A stretch of 64,000 nt of DNA from Rotaria socialis. Taxonomy: Eukaryota; Rotifera; Eurotatoria; Philodinida; Philodinidae. A model generated the notes under the pieces. That model saw only the letters and a list, made by a program, of their open reading frames with translations. It made no database searches and was not told where the DNA came from. Where the stretch lies: positions 1-64,000 of the forward strand of contig CAJNYU010002403.1 of the NCBI GenBank assembly GCA_905331475.1, given 5' to 3'. Of this stretch, positions 19,733 to 30,071 are shown piece after piece. A program made the position numbers and the translations under genes. Position 1 is the first letter of the stretch. The number at the start of each line of letters is the position of its first letter.

Positions 19733-20068
19733 AAAAGCATCGAACTATTAACTAGGATTCTCACCTTTCTGATGGTGAAAGCCACAGATCTCTTTTATTT
19801 CGAAATGAATAATTGATTTACGTTTGATTTCTTTTTATTTGAAAATTAAAAGCTGCTTCCCCATCTGTTGTACCATTAAGCTTGATAGGTTATTAAAATT
19901 GAGAAATGATATCTTTTTCCATCGCATTGTAACGAACAATTTCAACATTGTTCTTCAATTCTTCCAAACAAAGGCAACATTGAATAGACATCTTATATTT
20001 AATTTTCATCACTTTTTCAAAACAAAACTATGTTCCTCTAACTAGAAAAAGAAGTGCGCGTATGTTAT

Positions 20069-21327
20069 TTATTGTAATGTCACTTGAAAAGTTTTAATTT
20101 CCATAAGATTGAGTGTAACGACTGTACTCGTGAAGAAATTTTACTCTAAAATATGACAATCAAATGTATCGATTTAAATATATGCACTTCTTTTTCATAC
20201 CTGTTGGTTGCCAATAAGATGATTCATTATTATTTGTTGTCCAAACAAGTCGTTTCATTTCACTTAATGGTAAATTGTCTCCAAGTGTCAATTCAAGTAA
20301 TTCCGAGATTTTACCTAATCTATTGAATAATATTTGTAAATCAAATTGAACTGGTTTTGAAAAAATCTCATCCTCATTTAATTCAAAATAATGTTCAACT
20401 CGTATAAGAAATATTTTTGCTGGCAGCTGATCAAAGGTTAATAAATAAACATTATATGGTAATGGTTCCGTAAAAGCGGACCATATTTGACGATAACTAT
20501 TTGTATAATCATCATAAAATACGTTTGGTAATGCATAAGTACCCAGAGGACTCATGAAAATACGTTGAGCAATATTACGATGATAAAAAGCGCTTGATTC
20601 TGGTGGTTCGAGAAGAAGAAAATGTTTGCTACATACTACAAGACCTTTCCCATAGGCAGTTTCGTTTATCGGTTCACCAACACCAAGAGAAAATCATCAT
20701 GAAGTGTTCGACGATGAACCATAAGTTCAATAGAACCATCATGCATACTTGAACCGTCTTCGGATCTATCTAAAACGCATTTATTGGAAGTTTCAGAACA
20801 AAAAATTGATTCTCCTATATACCTGTAGGTATTGTCAATTGTCTTTGATTATCTTTAATCCAAATACGACTTGGAATTGGATAATAATTTCCGCTCACAT
20901 TTTCATATACAATATAGTTCCAAGACGGTCGATAATCTCTTTTGTGTTCAAGCACTTCACGTCCATTAGAATCGCTATAAAAAGTTGCATCGCTTTGAAT
21001 ATCTGTATCATAACGCACAATGATTTCTTTACCAAGATTATCTTCAATTGGTATTGGACCAACAATCCATTCGATTTCAGTGATTCGTGATCCATCATAG
21101 ATTCTAATCTCTTGAGAAGCTCATTCATTATAAACAATTAATGCTGTTTGTACTTGATTCATGTATGTACATGTTTTAATTAGTATTAAAATGTTCTCAT
21201 GAAGAATCGTATTTTATACTTACATATTACGTACACTGCTCACGGGCAATGGGTTAGATTTGAGTGGTCGAAAGTAATAAGCACCTGATGATTGAAATTC
21301 CGGACGAGAATTGTTACCCTGAAAACC
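20069..21327 (-). pseudogene. Lysosomal alpha-mannosidase (GH38) C-terminal region, broken
   Basis: Family: removes terminal alpha-mannose from glycoproteins in the lysosome. Read right to left: SSGAYYFRP (near 21280), NEWASQ-like (with TGA in place of Trp, about 21117-21119), EIEWIVGPIPI, VRYDTDIQSDATFYSDSNGR, YRPSWNY, GNYYPIPSRIWI. A 53-bp intron (20770-20822) follows, then GSSMHDGSIELMVHRRTLHDD, MSPLGTYALPNVFYDD, VEHYFELNED, LELTLGDNLPLSEMKRLVW, and a last piece MEIKTFQVTLQ ending at 20069. Lesions: the TGA, a 1-base frameshift near 20697, and uncertain splice joins near 20150 and 21130-21230. The catalytic N-terminal domain is absent because the gene is cut at 21327, directly beside telomere-type repeats. 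Confidence 0.8.
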
Positions 21328-21329
21328 TA

Positions 21330-21450
21330 GGGTGTGGGTATGCGGGTGTGGTTGTGTGGTAGGGGTATGGGGTGGATGCGTGTCGATGAGGCTGTGGGTG
21401 CGGGTACTCCTCTTAAATAGAGCCACATACACCCACACCCACATCCATCC
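21330..21450. repeat. Head-to-head degenerate telomere repeats
   Basis: A G-rich tract (21330-21408) with GGTGTGGGTATGCGGGTGTG and TGTGGGTGCGGG, a short spacer, then a C-rich tract (21424-21450) with ACACCCACACCCACATCC. The left tract has many variant units, as an old interstitial array would. Truncated genes lie immediately on both sides. Confidence 0.7.
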
Positions 21451-21454
21451 TTCG

Positions 21455-21995
21455 TTTTCAAGCTATATCTCGACCGGGAAAAGATATTCTCTCGGGAGTC
21501 GATCGTTTGATTAACGATGGTATTGCTGATCCAAATAGACTTGCCATTGGTGGTTACAGTTATGGTGGTTATCTAACAAACTGGCTGATTACACAAACCA
21601 CACGCTTCAATGCGGCTCTTTCTGGTGCCGGCGGATTGGAACACGTCTCTGACTGGGGCACCGCCGATTTACCTGTGGATGTTACCGATATATTCGGAGG
21701 TCTTCCGTGGGAGGTACCACACATTTATCAAAGTGAAGGAGCTATTTATCAGTAAGATAAGGTCCGTACACTTACATATATTGTAACAGGAGAAAATGAC
21801 GTTCGAGTCTCTTCATCTCAAAGTTATATTTTGGAACGCGGACTCCATTACCTTGGAATACCTGTGCAACTATTAATTTTTCCGGGTGAAGGACACTTGC
21901 TAAGCAATAATCCTTGGCACCGAAAGATCAAAGCTCGAGAAGAACTCAAATGGTTACAGAAATATGGTTCTATATCTTCGATTGAGACACTTTGA
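21455..21995 (+). pseudogene. S9 family serine peptidase (DPP/acylaminoacyl type), C-terminal part
   Basis: Alpha/beta-hydrolase domain of a prolyl-oligopeptidase-family peptidase, which cleaves short peptides. All three catalytic positions are visible: Ser in GGYSYGGY, Asp in VTGENDVRV and His in FPGEGH. The coding frame runs from about 21455 and ends at 21995, but has an in-frame TAA (21753-21755) between SEGAIYQ and DKVRTL. The beta-propeller N-terminus is missing because the gene begins at the telomere-repeat junction. With the TAA and the loss of the 5' half it is a pseudogene; no start codon context is credible. Confidence 0.85.
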
Positions 21996-23186
21996 TTTTC
22001 ACTTTGTATTTATCTATGACTCTTACAATATGAAATAATACATGAATTTATTGATCATAGCTAGATGAGGATCCGTTTCAAAAAGAAGTCGAGTGATTGA
22101 GGGTTGAATCGTTCGAGAAGGTCAAAGACTATTGAAGCATCATGTACCCAAACATTGAAGTATATAACCATAAATAAAATTCAAAAAGTGTAAATGGTTT
22201 TGTGATGTGGTTTCTAGCGAGATCTATGGAAGCACTCTTTTCCTATTAAGGAATAATGAATCGAATTTCGATTCCAACGTGTGAATATGAAACACGATGG
22301 AGATTGATTACGATCAGCCAGGCGAATTAGAAGACGAAAACAGGTGAATGAAGAATTCCAATTGAATATAATTCTTGCTGTTTTGTTGTTTCAATCGTTC
22401 AAACGATTCATTAACCGATGATGAAAAAAAATGATTATTGGCAAAGAAATGAACTATTTGATTTAGCTCATTTTCGCTTCCCAGGTGACCGGATCGGATA
22501 CCAGATCGGATCTTCTCAGCACCGATCGTCCAGCCGAAACCCAATGCAATTCTGAGACAACAAAAATTGTAATTCAATGGATGGGCCTACCATACATTTT
22601 GCGATGAAAATCCATACATTTGGATTAAAAATAACGCTCTTTTGCCTTCTGGACAAAAGGTTTTGAAAGACCTTTGCCATAGGAATCTCTATTTTACCAT
22701 ATATTAACTAAGCCGACTGCAGTTTTGACCCGGTGGAAGGTCTGCGAACATGTTTAAGTGGCAATTAATCAAGTTTGAGATCATTATTGACTATTTTGCC
22801 CATTAAAAACAATGAATATATTTTTCAACTAAGAACGGATCTTTTGTGATAGCAGGATCGCGATTTGTTTCAAAATAAAAATTTGTCTGTCAAAACAGTC
22901 AGAAAATAAACTGTATTCAATTATAAGCGTTTCATTGTTTCAGCACTATTTTTAATCATATATTGACCACTCCTCAGATCAGAAATTAATTAATTTTAAG
23001 ATTACACTTGTCTTTTTCAATTTTAATGATTATTCAATATTAGCACTACAAAATTTATTATTATTGACGTGGTTGAGCTATATATGATGATACCTGAAGA
23101 GGTGCATTATAAAAATTAGCTCGATTTTGAATTAAAAATTTTAAACATATCAGGATTGCTACATAAAACATTGATCATATCATGAA
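21996..23186. other. Spacer with no recognised gene
   Basis: Open frames here (for example minus strand 22577-22314) show no recognisable domain. The stretch GACCGGATCGGATACCAGATCGGATC (as words GGATCGGATAC and AGATCGGATC, near 22487-22512) is a small direct repeat. Confidence 0.3.
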
Positions 23187-23204
23187 ATGACTCTTTCAAT
23201 ATTG

Positions 23205-23306
23205 GATATGAATTCATTTGTTGATAATCATAAGTATTGCAAACAGATTCATGATGGAGCGATGGGCTCAGAGTTCATGCAACTATTAGCGAATACATCT
23301 GACAGG
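23205..23306 (+). pseudogene. Fragment of a Penelope-like reverse transcriptase
   Basis: The peptide KYCKQIHDGAMGSEFMQLLA matches the RT motif that reads RQVIGGAMGSAFTLTLAN in the element at 456-4045. Neither the upstream palm motif nor the YVDD region is found nearby, so only a short relic remains. Similarity is judged by eye over about 20 residues. Confidence 0.4.
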
Positions 23307-23504
23307 CGAGTTTGTAATTCAGTTGAGGTTGGAATAAGGCTTTTTGATAAGAACTACTATTCACATCGAAAATTACATAATTTGTTTTTTTCTTCAGAAT
23401 ACAAATTTTCTCTATATTTTGTAAATGATGGGGACATGGGGACTCAAAATCATTGGTTAAATTTTTGTTTTAATCTATTACTAAAAGTATGCATAAGCAC
23501 GTAA

Positions 23505-24330
23505 ATGGGATGGGCACATCGCGATTTTAAAAGTCATTTATAAACGAAAATTTCATAGAACACAAAAGTTGCATATTCATGACATATTTGGATTGTCTAT
23601 TTTGTTAAAATTCAAAATATTTAAATACCTATTATTTTTGATCTTATGCTGCGCAGGTATTTTTCAAAATCGAGTTGAATGATACATAATTCATGTTATT
23701 GCATTAAAAATATTGATTTTAACAAATTGTCTCAAGCGAAAAAATACGGTCTGCTTGTCTTGTATCATGCCTAGAAAGCGGGCACCGATGATTTTCGCAA
23801 TCGTTTTGAAAACAACACTCCAAATACTTTCATTGCCCTTCGCGAAAAGTTTGAATACGTTGAAAGTAATGATTGAACTGGGAATGGACTGCATTAGCTC
23901 TTACAGAATCAGCTGCTCAACGCGGAAATACAAGATGGAAAATAAGACATACTAAATATACGAAGCGAATTTTTTTTTTGACTATGTGATATCCATTCAA
24001 GAATTCGATATTAACTCACACTGTACATGTATTGCTAGTTCAAAATGTGGACGTAAATACTCAAGTGTTGATATGATATTGCGGTAATTTTTTAAATGAA
24101 TCTAAGTTTGTAATTCAGACTCCACTAAAGTAAACCTTAGAATTAGATGTGAAGCATTTTCTCAGAAAAATGCCTAAGTCAAAGAGACACTCGCTACAGA
24201 AACTGGTCATAATTAAAGTAGAGGTGTATTGCGAAGGCAGAAGAACATCAATAATTTTTTTCTGTTACTTAAACTCCTAATGCTATCTCATAAATGATCC
24301 AATAACGTGATTGTTTGGTTTAGTTAAGTC
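23505..24330. other. Spacer with weak coding-like traces
   Basis: A short open frame at 23713-23955 and overlapping frames around 23730-23960 read like decayed coding (for example EWTALALTESAAQRGNTRW in another frame). No family can be named. Confidence 0.25.
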
Positions 24331-24337
24331 TTGAAGG

Positions 24338-24905
24338 AATCTGCTTAGGAAAGTCGATAACCCATTTCCAAATTATATTGACTCATTTGTAAATGATTTT
24401 ATAGTTACTTGTGATATCAATCTTGGCTCCGATGAGCCTCAAAAGTGTTCAGTCATTGATATAGAAACAAATACTAGTCACATAGAGTAAGTATTCTTTT
24501 ATTTTTTTTATAATATTATTCGAAACACGTAGCTTTTTATGAAGAGATATACATCCCAGACACCACGCCTTGTACATATGCAATATTAGAAGTATCTATC
24601 ACCTTTGGTAATTATTAGCGTCGAAACTGATCAATCACTCATGATGAAATTGCCTGATGAATGGTACATCGGTCAACATGAGTAAGTTTGACTAAATTAT
24701 TGTTACAATTCTGTATAGTTGTTTTTCTATTCAGATACAAAGTTCTTAATGAAACGAGTGTAAAAGCAAAAAATATCATCACTATCGTATTTCTTTAATT
24801 TCAGAATTGATTAAGCTGTAGGGGAAACCTGAAGGAATTCGTAATCTTCAGTATTTGGACACTCACCGTAATAATGGCACACCTAATATTGTGGTAAATG
24901 GTAAC
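24338..24905 (+). pseudogene. Unassigned multi-exon gene fragments ending at a short telomere repeat
   Basis: Three exon-like pieces share one orientation. The first (about 24338-24488) reads RKVDNPFPNYIDSFVNDFIV and ends at a GTAAGT donor. The second (about 24625-24681) reads VETDQSLMMKLPDEWYIGQH and ends at another GTAAGT donor. The third (about 24826-24905) reads KPEGIRNLQYLDTHRNNGTP and runs into ACACACCCACACC at 24904-24916. I do not recognise the protein. The first two pieces end at good splice donors but clear continuous acceptors are lacking. Confidence 0.4.
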
Positions 24906-25024
24906 ACACCCACACCTTAACGCATAGAAGCTAATGCGCTTCAACAACTTCTTTAGATGGTGGTCTAAGTTGAAATAAAGGGATATATATGAAAAAATTA
25001 TCCATTTAAAACCAAGCAAAAAGC

Positions 25025-25155
25025 AGCGGAGTTGAGGTAGCTCAAAGTATGTAAAAGTACATTACTTGAAGTAGCTAAAATTCGCTCAAAATAAGAACAA
25101 GTAGCTTAGTGAGTTTGAAAGTTGAAAAGCAGCTCAAATTAAGTAACTTGAAATT
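25025..25155. repeat. Degenerate AAGTAGCT repeat, related to 13371-13560
   Basis: Words GGTAGCTCAAAGTA, CTTGAAGTAGCT and CAAGTAGCTTAG occur in the same style as inside the outer MITE at 13354. The inverted ends of that element are not found here, so this is a fragment. Confidence 0.45.
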
Positions 25156-25262
25156 CTACAAACACTTTCTTCGTGTTTGAGACGCAGTTTTGATAAATGT
25201 CCCGTACTTCATGGAAGAATTTATGATAGCTTGAGCATAACTTGTCAATAAAAGATTATTTT

Positions 25263-27813
25263 TCACTGCGGTCCATCGCTTTCATTTTTTCGTGGTGCTT
25301 TTTGTTGTTTTCTCTCCTCGAGAATTTTTCGTTCCTGTTTCTTCATCGAATATGTAGCCGTGATGATAACCACCACCCAGAATACAAATAGATAGATAAT
25401 TAACACTGCAATATTGATACCAAATCGCGAATGTGAGCCAAACAAGAGATGCCGACCACCATTCAAAATATTGTAAAGTGGTAGTCCATAGCCATAGCAA
25501 AAACAACGTGGCGAGAGTTCAAGGGAGAGTTGAATAGTGGCACCAGCTAGCAGAAAAGCAGCGAATATGGTGAGAAAAAAGTTGAAATAGAGTCTAAAAA
25601 TAAAAACAAACATCACGACCATGATACCGAGCCAGCAAAGTGAGAGCCAATTGAACATCCAATACCTCATGAATTGTTGACCAGAAGTAATACCATAGAA
25701 CCAAAGAACAATAAGAGAATATATGAGAGATATTATGAATGATTGAAATATTGCATTGAACGTTCGAAATGCAATCAAATCGAAGATTTTGATTGTGCCG
25801 ACTAAAACAGAGAAATTTCGAAAACATTAAAATAGAGATAAGTCGCTACTTTTGAACTGAGGAATAAAAAATTTCAGAGAATACAAATCTATCGCATTAC
25901 AGGGTGTCTCAAATAAAACTTAGTCCCCACGCAATTTTTATAATACAATAAATGGATGGGGTACGATTCATTTTAATGATATGTATCAGACAGTTGACAC
26001 CTATGTGTTGCCTTCACACTTTTTCTGAAAGATATTATAGGGAATTTCACGGAGTATCTGTTGGTAAAAAGATAAAGTTCAAGACATTAAAAATAAAAAT
26101 TGAGTAATAAGTAAAATGCAAAGTATCCGATTATGCTAGACCATTGATACAGTCAAAGAGACCTGGTTGAAATCCCCATTTTAATAGAAATCCTTTTACT
26201 ATTGTAAAACTGCTCTGAAATCGAGCCAACAGTAATCAATGAGGTAGAAAGTAACATAACCATTTTGTAGTCGTGAACAAAATTTTCCAAGCAACCAATA
26301 TCCACTGATAAGAGAAAAAAAATGTCTTTAGAACAAAACAAATTATTACTTAGCGGTGTGATACTGCCAACGCTGAGCGCAACAACCACACATGCAACTA
26401 AGCAGAGATAGATGTAACCAAGTGTTGTTGCCAGTTGACCTACAAAGATAATTTAAAATATTCGTATCTAAAGCAATTTGCTCAAGGGTCGCCAATGATA
26501 TGTGGTAGTTTACGATTTCACTGAAAAGTTGGAACTGTTCAAAATCATTTGAGCTAGACCTGCCCACTATGCTTCAGTTCATATGAATAGAAGCTCATTT
26601 CGAATTCTGTTTGATCGTCTTTATTCCATCAAATTCTGACGAGGTGCTATCTATTTTCGTCAGATTCCAACAAAATCCGATAAGATGCGGATAGGAATCA
26701 TGACTACTGGATTTTTTGATCTCATTAGTCCCCAATCGTTGTATAGAAGAGAAAAGGCTGAAAACGAACAATTTTCAAACTATAGACTTAGGTTAGGATT
26801 TCTACAGCTTCAATAGTTTCTCATTAGATTCGGTTATTCTGAAAGATGAGAACGTTTGAAATGCATCATTAGGAGTTATTATCAGACACATTCTCAAAGT
26901 CGGCAGGTAATACTAGCATATACCAATTTTTTCACTAGATACTTTTTTCTGGTGATATGCAAATTCAATAATTTAACTTTTTAAAGTATTGAAAACTTTT
27001 TTGAAGTTTTCAGAAATTCCAGGAAGTTTGGTAATAGCAAGCATCAACAGACCAACATAAGGATAAGCAGGATGGAGATTGTTGTACTGTGCGTTGAGTG
27101 GATTGGCGATGACAGAGCTGAGAGCTAATGCGTTCAGACGCTGCTAAGTTCGATTGGCTGTATTCGGTGATGAAGAGAGATTGTTGATGAGTACTGTGCT
27201 AAGTGCCTGGAAATATGCGGTAGTAGCAGTAGCTATGGCTGATTCAATAGCTGGCAAAACATAGTAGTCCATGGTATGAGTTCCGTCCTTCTTCATAAAC
27301 GACTAGCACGGGAGGTGAAAGCACAACTGGTGAGATGAGTAATGAAGCGCCATTGATGAGAGCCAGTAGCGAAGCATTGATGGAAGATGAAGTATTAGCT
27401 TGAAGTGATACGACAGCCCAGACGTGTCCACCTGTCACATCGACTTGTGCATCATTTATATTATTGCTGTAGTCACTCGGATCCTTGTATCGCCAATGCA
27501 GTGTTCTGTTTCCAGGAGGTGTATTTCGAAAGGCATCGAGAAAGAAGCTTCCGGCTTGATCACCATCGAAATCGACAATAGCAACATCGAGATTGATTGT
27601 GTAACGATTTGGGTTATGCCCAGAACCCAAATAAAGTGTGCACAAAAGAAAAATAAGTATATAGAGCTGAATAGAGGCAATGAACCACTGAAGAAAGAAG
27701 GTGGAACGTATTTTTCTGACTTCTTTGTGTGACGAGAAAAAGAAGTGAACAGGTTCGACACTTGAAGCTGAATGTCCCGCTAGTATTCTACCGTTGTTAA
27801 GCTTTGACAGCAT
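25263..27813 (-). pseudogene. DUF3533/SNG1-like multipass membrane protein, broken
   Basis: This family is known from fungi, where SNG1 is linked to drug tolerance. N-terminal part (27813 to about 27020): Met, a hydrophobic anchor ending CTLYLGSG, then NLDVAIVDFDGDQAGSFFLD and VWAVVSLQAN. A frameshift near 27275 leads into DYYVLPAIESAIATATTAYF, then an in-frame TAG near 27155, then NPLNAQYNNLHPAYPYVGLL. C-terminal part (about 25805-25263): several membrane helices, LSPRCFCYGYGLPLYN and a charged tail. The two parts are separated by 1.2 kb without clear coding (25830-27000). Two lesions and the gap argue for a pseudogene. A divergent copy starts at 27973 on the other strand. Confidence 0.65.
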
Positions 27814-27972
27814 ATTAGTGTACAGGTGTAAACGAATGACAACAAAATAAAAACTAAGTGGTACGCTTCACTACCCTTAATCTATCTGATATACTATTAG
27901 TGCGTTACCTACGAACGGTCTTATTCGAACTCTAGCATATAAAGCATTTTATTTTGGACATAACACCCCGAA

Positions 27973-28176
27973 ATGCTTTCTATGGACAAACTTCAAGAAC
28001 ACGCGTCCGTGAATAAGCACTTGTTGACATCGTCAGTCTCACCAAAACACTTCTGGGATAATGATGAGGCTGTATCGAAAGCTCGTCGATTACTCTTGTT
28101 CGCATGGGTTCGATCTTCTATTCTGTTCTAGTTGCTCGTTCTTCTCGTTGCACTGATCTATTTGGGAAGTGGCACG
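27973..28176 (+). pseudogene. First exon of a second DUF3533/SNG1-like gene, divergent copy
   Basis: ATG at 27973 opens a 68-codon exon ending in LVALIYLGSGT at a GTAAGT donor (28177). It aligns by eye with the N-terminus of the minus-strand copy (TLYLGSG in the same place after a hydrophobic anchor). An in-frame TAG at 28129-28131 breaks it inside the anchor. No exon with the DFDGD region follows. The two copies are head to head with 159 bp between their start codons, an inverted duplication sharing a possible promoter region. Confidence 0.55.
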
Positions 28177-28768
28177 GTAAGTTTTTTTTCACCAGTATTA
28201 CTGTTCTGGTGCGCAAAACAAATTAACATTAATTTGCAGCTAGATTCAGACATGTTTCAGCTTCAGAATTTCTAACTTCGTGTAAAGTTTCGGATTCTAG
28301 AATTTTAAGAAAATTGTATTTTATAGTGTTCTCTCGGAATTGCCGATACACCATGTGATAATTGAAGTATAATCGTAAATCCGTCACTACAATTTTTCTT
28401 TACTGATGACTGAAACATATATGAATATGTGAGAATTTGCAAGAGCCAATAACTGGAACTTCATTCACATATCACTTTTTTTATTCCTGTAGATGAATGC
28501 AATTAAGATTTTGTTGCAGCTCCATTCAATGTCTCATTCATTATACTTGTAGATATCTGAGTGAGAATCGTTCTTCATTTGCTTATTTTTATATGTTGTT
28601 GTCGTTTTACCACAGAGAATATTGGTATACAAGGTTTTGCTCTTATGTTTCTCTTCTACCTCCTGTATTCATTGAATGTGTAAGCATAAGTGCGCCATTT
28701 CTCTTCTATTCTCTTATCCTTCGTGTAACACGACTGACAATGAACATTGCTAGTCCGTAAGCAGAGGA

Positions 28769-28804
28769 GCTCTTTCTCTCTCTCTCTCCCTCTCTCTCTC
28801 TCTT
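28769..28804 (+). repeat. (TC)n microsatellite
   Basis: An almost pure CT/TC tract of about 36 bp, immediately left of a hAT MITE. Confidence 0.9.
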
Positions 28805-28822
28805 TATTTTCGATTCATAAAC

Positions 28823-29059
28823 CAGAGCTCAGACGAAAGTATTTTTACTTGTACTTAGGGAAAAGTACTTCGTACTCATATGTTCCACTCATTGAGACTC
28901 ACCCAGTATAAGTATAAGCACCAAATACTTTACTTGAAACACAAGTAGAAGTACCAAGTATTTTTTTCCAAGTACAAGTACAGGCGCAAGTATACTTGTG
29001 AAACAACAAGTAAAAGTAAAATACTTTTACTTGTTGTACTTGTACTCGTCCTAGCTCTG
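28823..29059. mobile_element. hAT-like MITE, 237 bp, perfect TSD TCATAAAC
   Basis: Ends CAGAGCTCAGACGA and complement CAGAGCTAGGACGA (12 of 14 identical), flanked by a perfect 8-bp duplication TCATAAAC (28815-28822 and 29060-29067). The body is made of ACTTGTACTT/AAGTACAAGTA words with internal self-complementarity. Non-coding. Confidence 0.9.
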
Positions 29060-29067
29060 TCATAAAC

Positions 29068-30071
29068 ACACATACACGTGCTCAGGCTGACAAACAAGAA
29101 CGGACAAACATGATACTTTTCTACTTTAAAATACTTCATGTACCGTAAAGAACGGTGAAATCATCGATGTGAAGCAGCTATGACACAATCTATCCGCACG
29201 ACATTTTTTCTAATTGTATTGGTAGTCTTATGAGAATCAATGAAGCAGTACTATAAAGGGTGCACGCTCATGGAGAGAGCAATTTCGTAAACTATTCTTT
29301 CTTGACATTCCGAGGTACAACAGCTCCTATCACCAATATCATTTGATACACACTTAAAAGTTGACAGATGCCACAAGCAGAATTCGTTTTTAATAAGGCA
29401 CACAATTAGAGAAAATTATGGATTTTATTTATAAATGATTTTTTATTATCATTTACGTTCACAAAAATCGATAAAAGTTTAATTTCTATAGAATAACAGA
29501 TGAATAGCTTTTGTGCTGATTATTAAATAGGATGAAAATTCTACATTAAATGAAAAGAAAAAATCCTAATAAAATTATGCAAAAAGTTTTTTTTTTGATC
29601 GGACATTAGATGAACTATTGTTCTAGTATTAAAATCACAGTCGTACTCAACATTCTACACGCAGTGGTTATTAGCTGATATTATATAGTATAACTTTTTA
29701 CTGATTATCTTTTGTTGGCTTTTAATAAAAAATATCATCTAGCTGACTATTTGCGAGGTTTTGAATAAAAATAAACAAATAAATCGATTTTTATTAATTT
29801 ATTTAAAAAGAATGAGTAGATGTAATTTAGTTTCGTATAAATATTGTCTTGAGTTATCAATTTCAGATTGATAAGATATCAAAGAAGTGTCAGGTGTCCT
29901 TTTTTTTATCATATTCACACATAGTTTAATTCTTATTTTGACACATTCGACATAAGAATCATCTACTAGAATATTTTTGTTATGAATCCTCGATGAATTA
30001 CTTAGACTATGTTTTCTTTCGTAGCTACGCTGTCACTTTTGATTGCATCTATGTAAAAAGGTTCGTTTAAG
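29068..30071. other. Upstream spacer of the GH76 gene
   Basis: AT-rich, no coding recognised. The last part, 29980-30070, is the likely promoter/5' region of the mannanase gene; no specific site can be supported. Confidence 0.35.
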
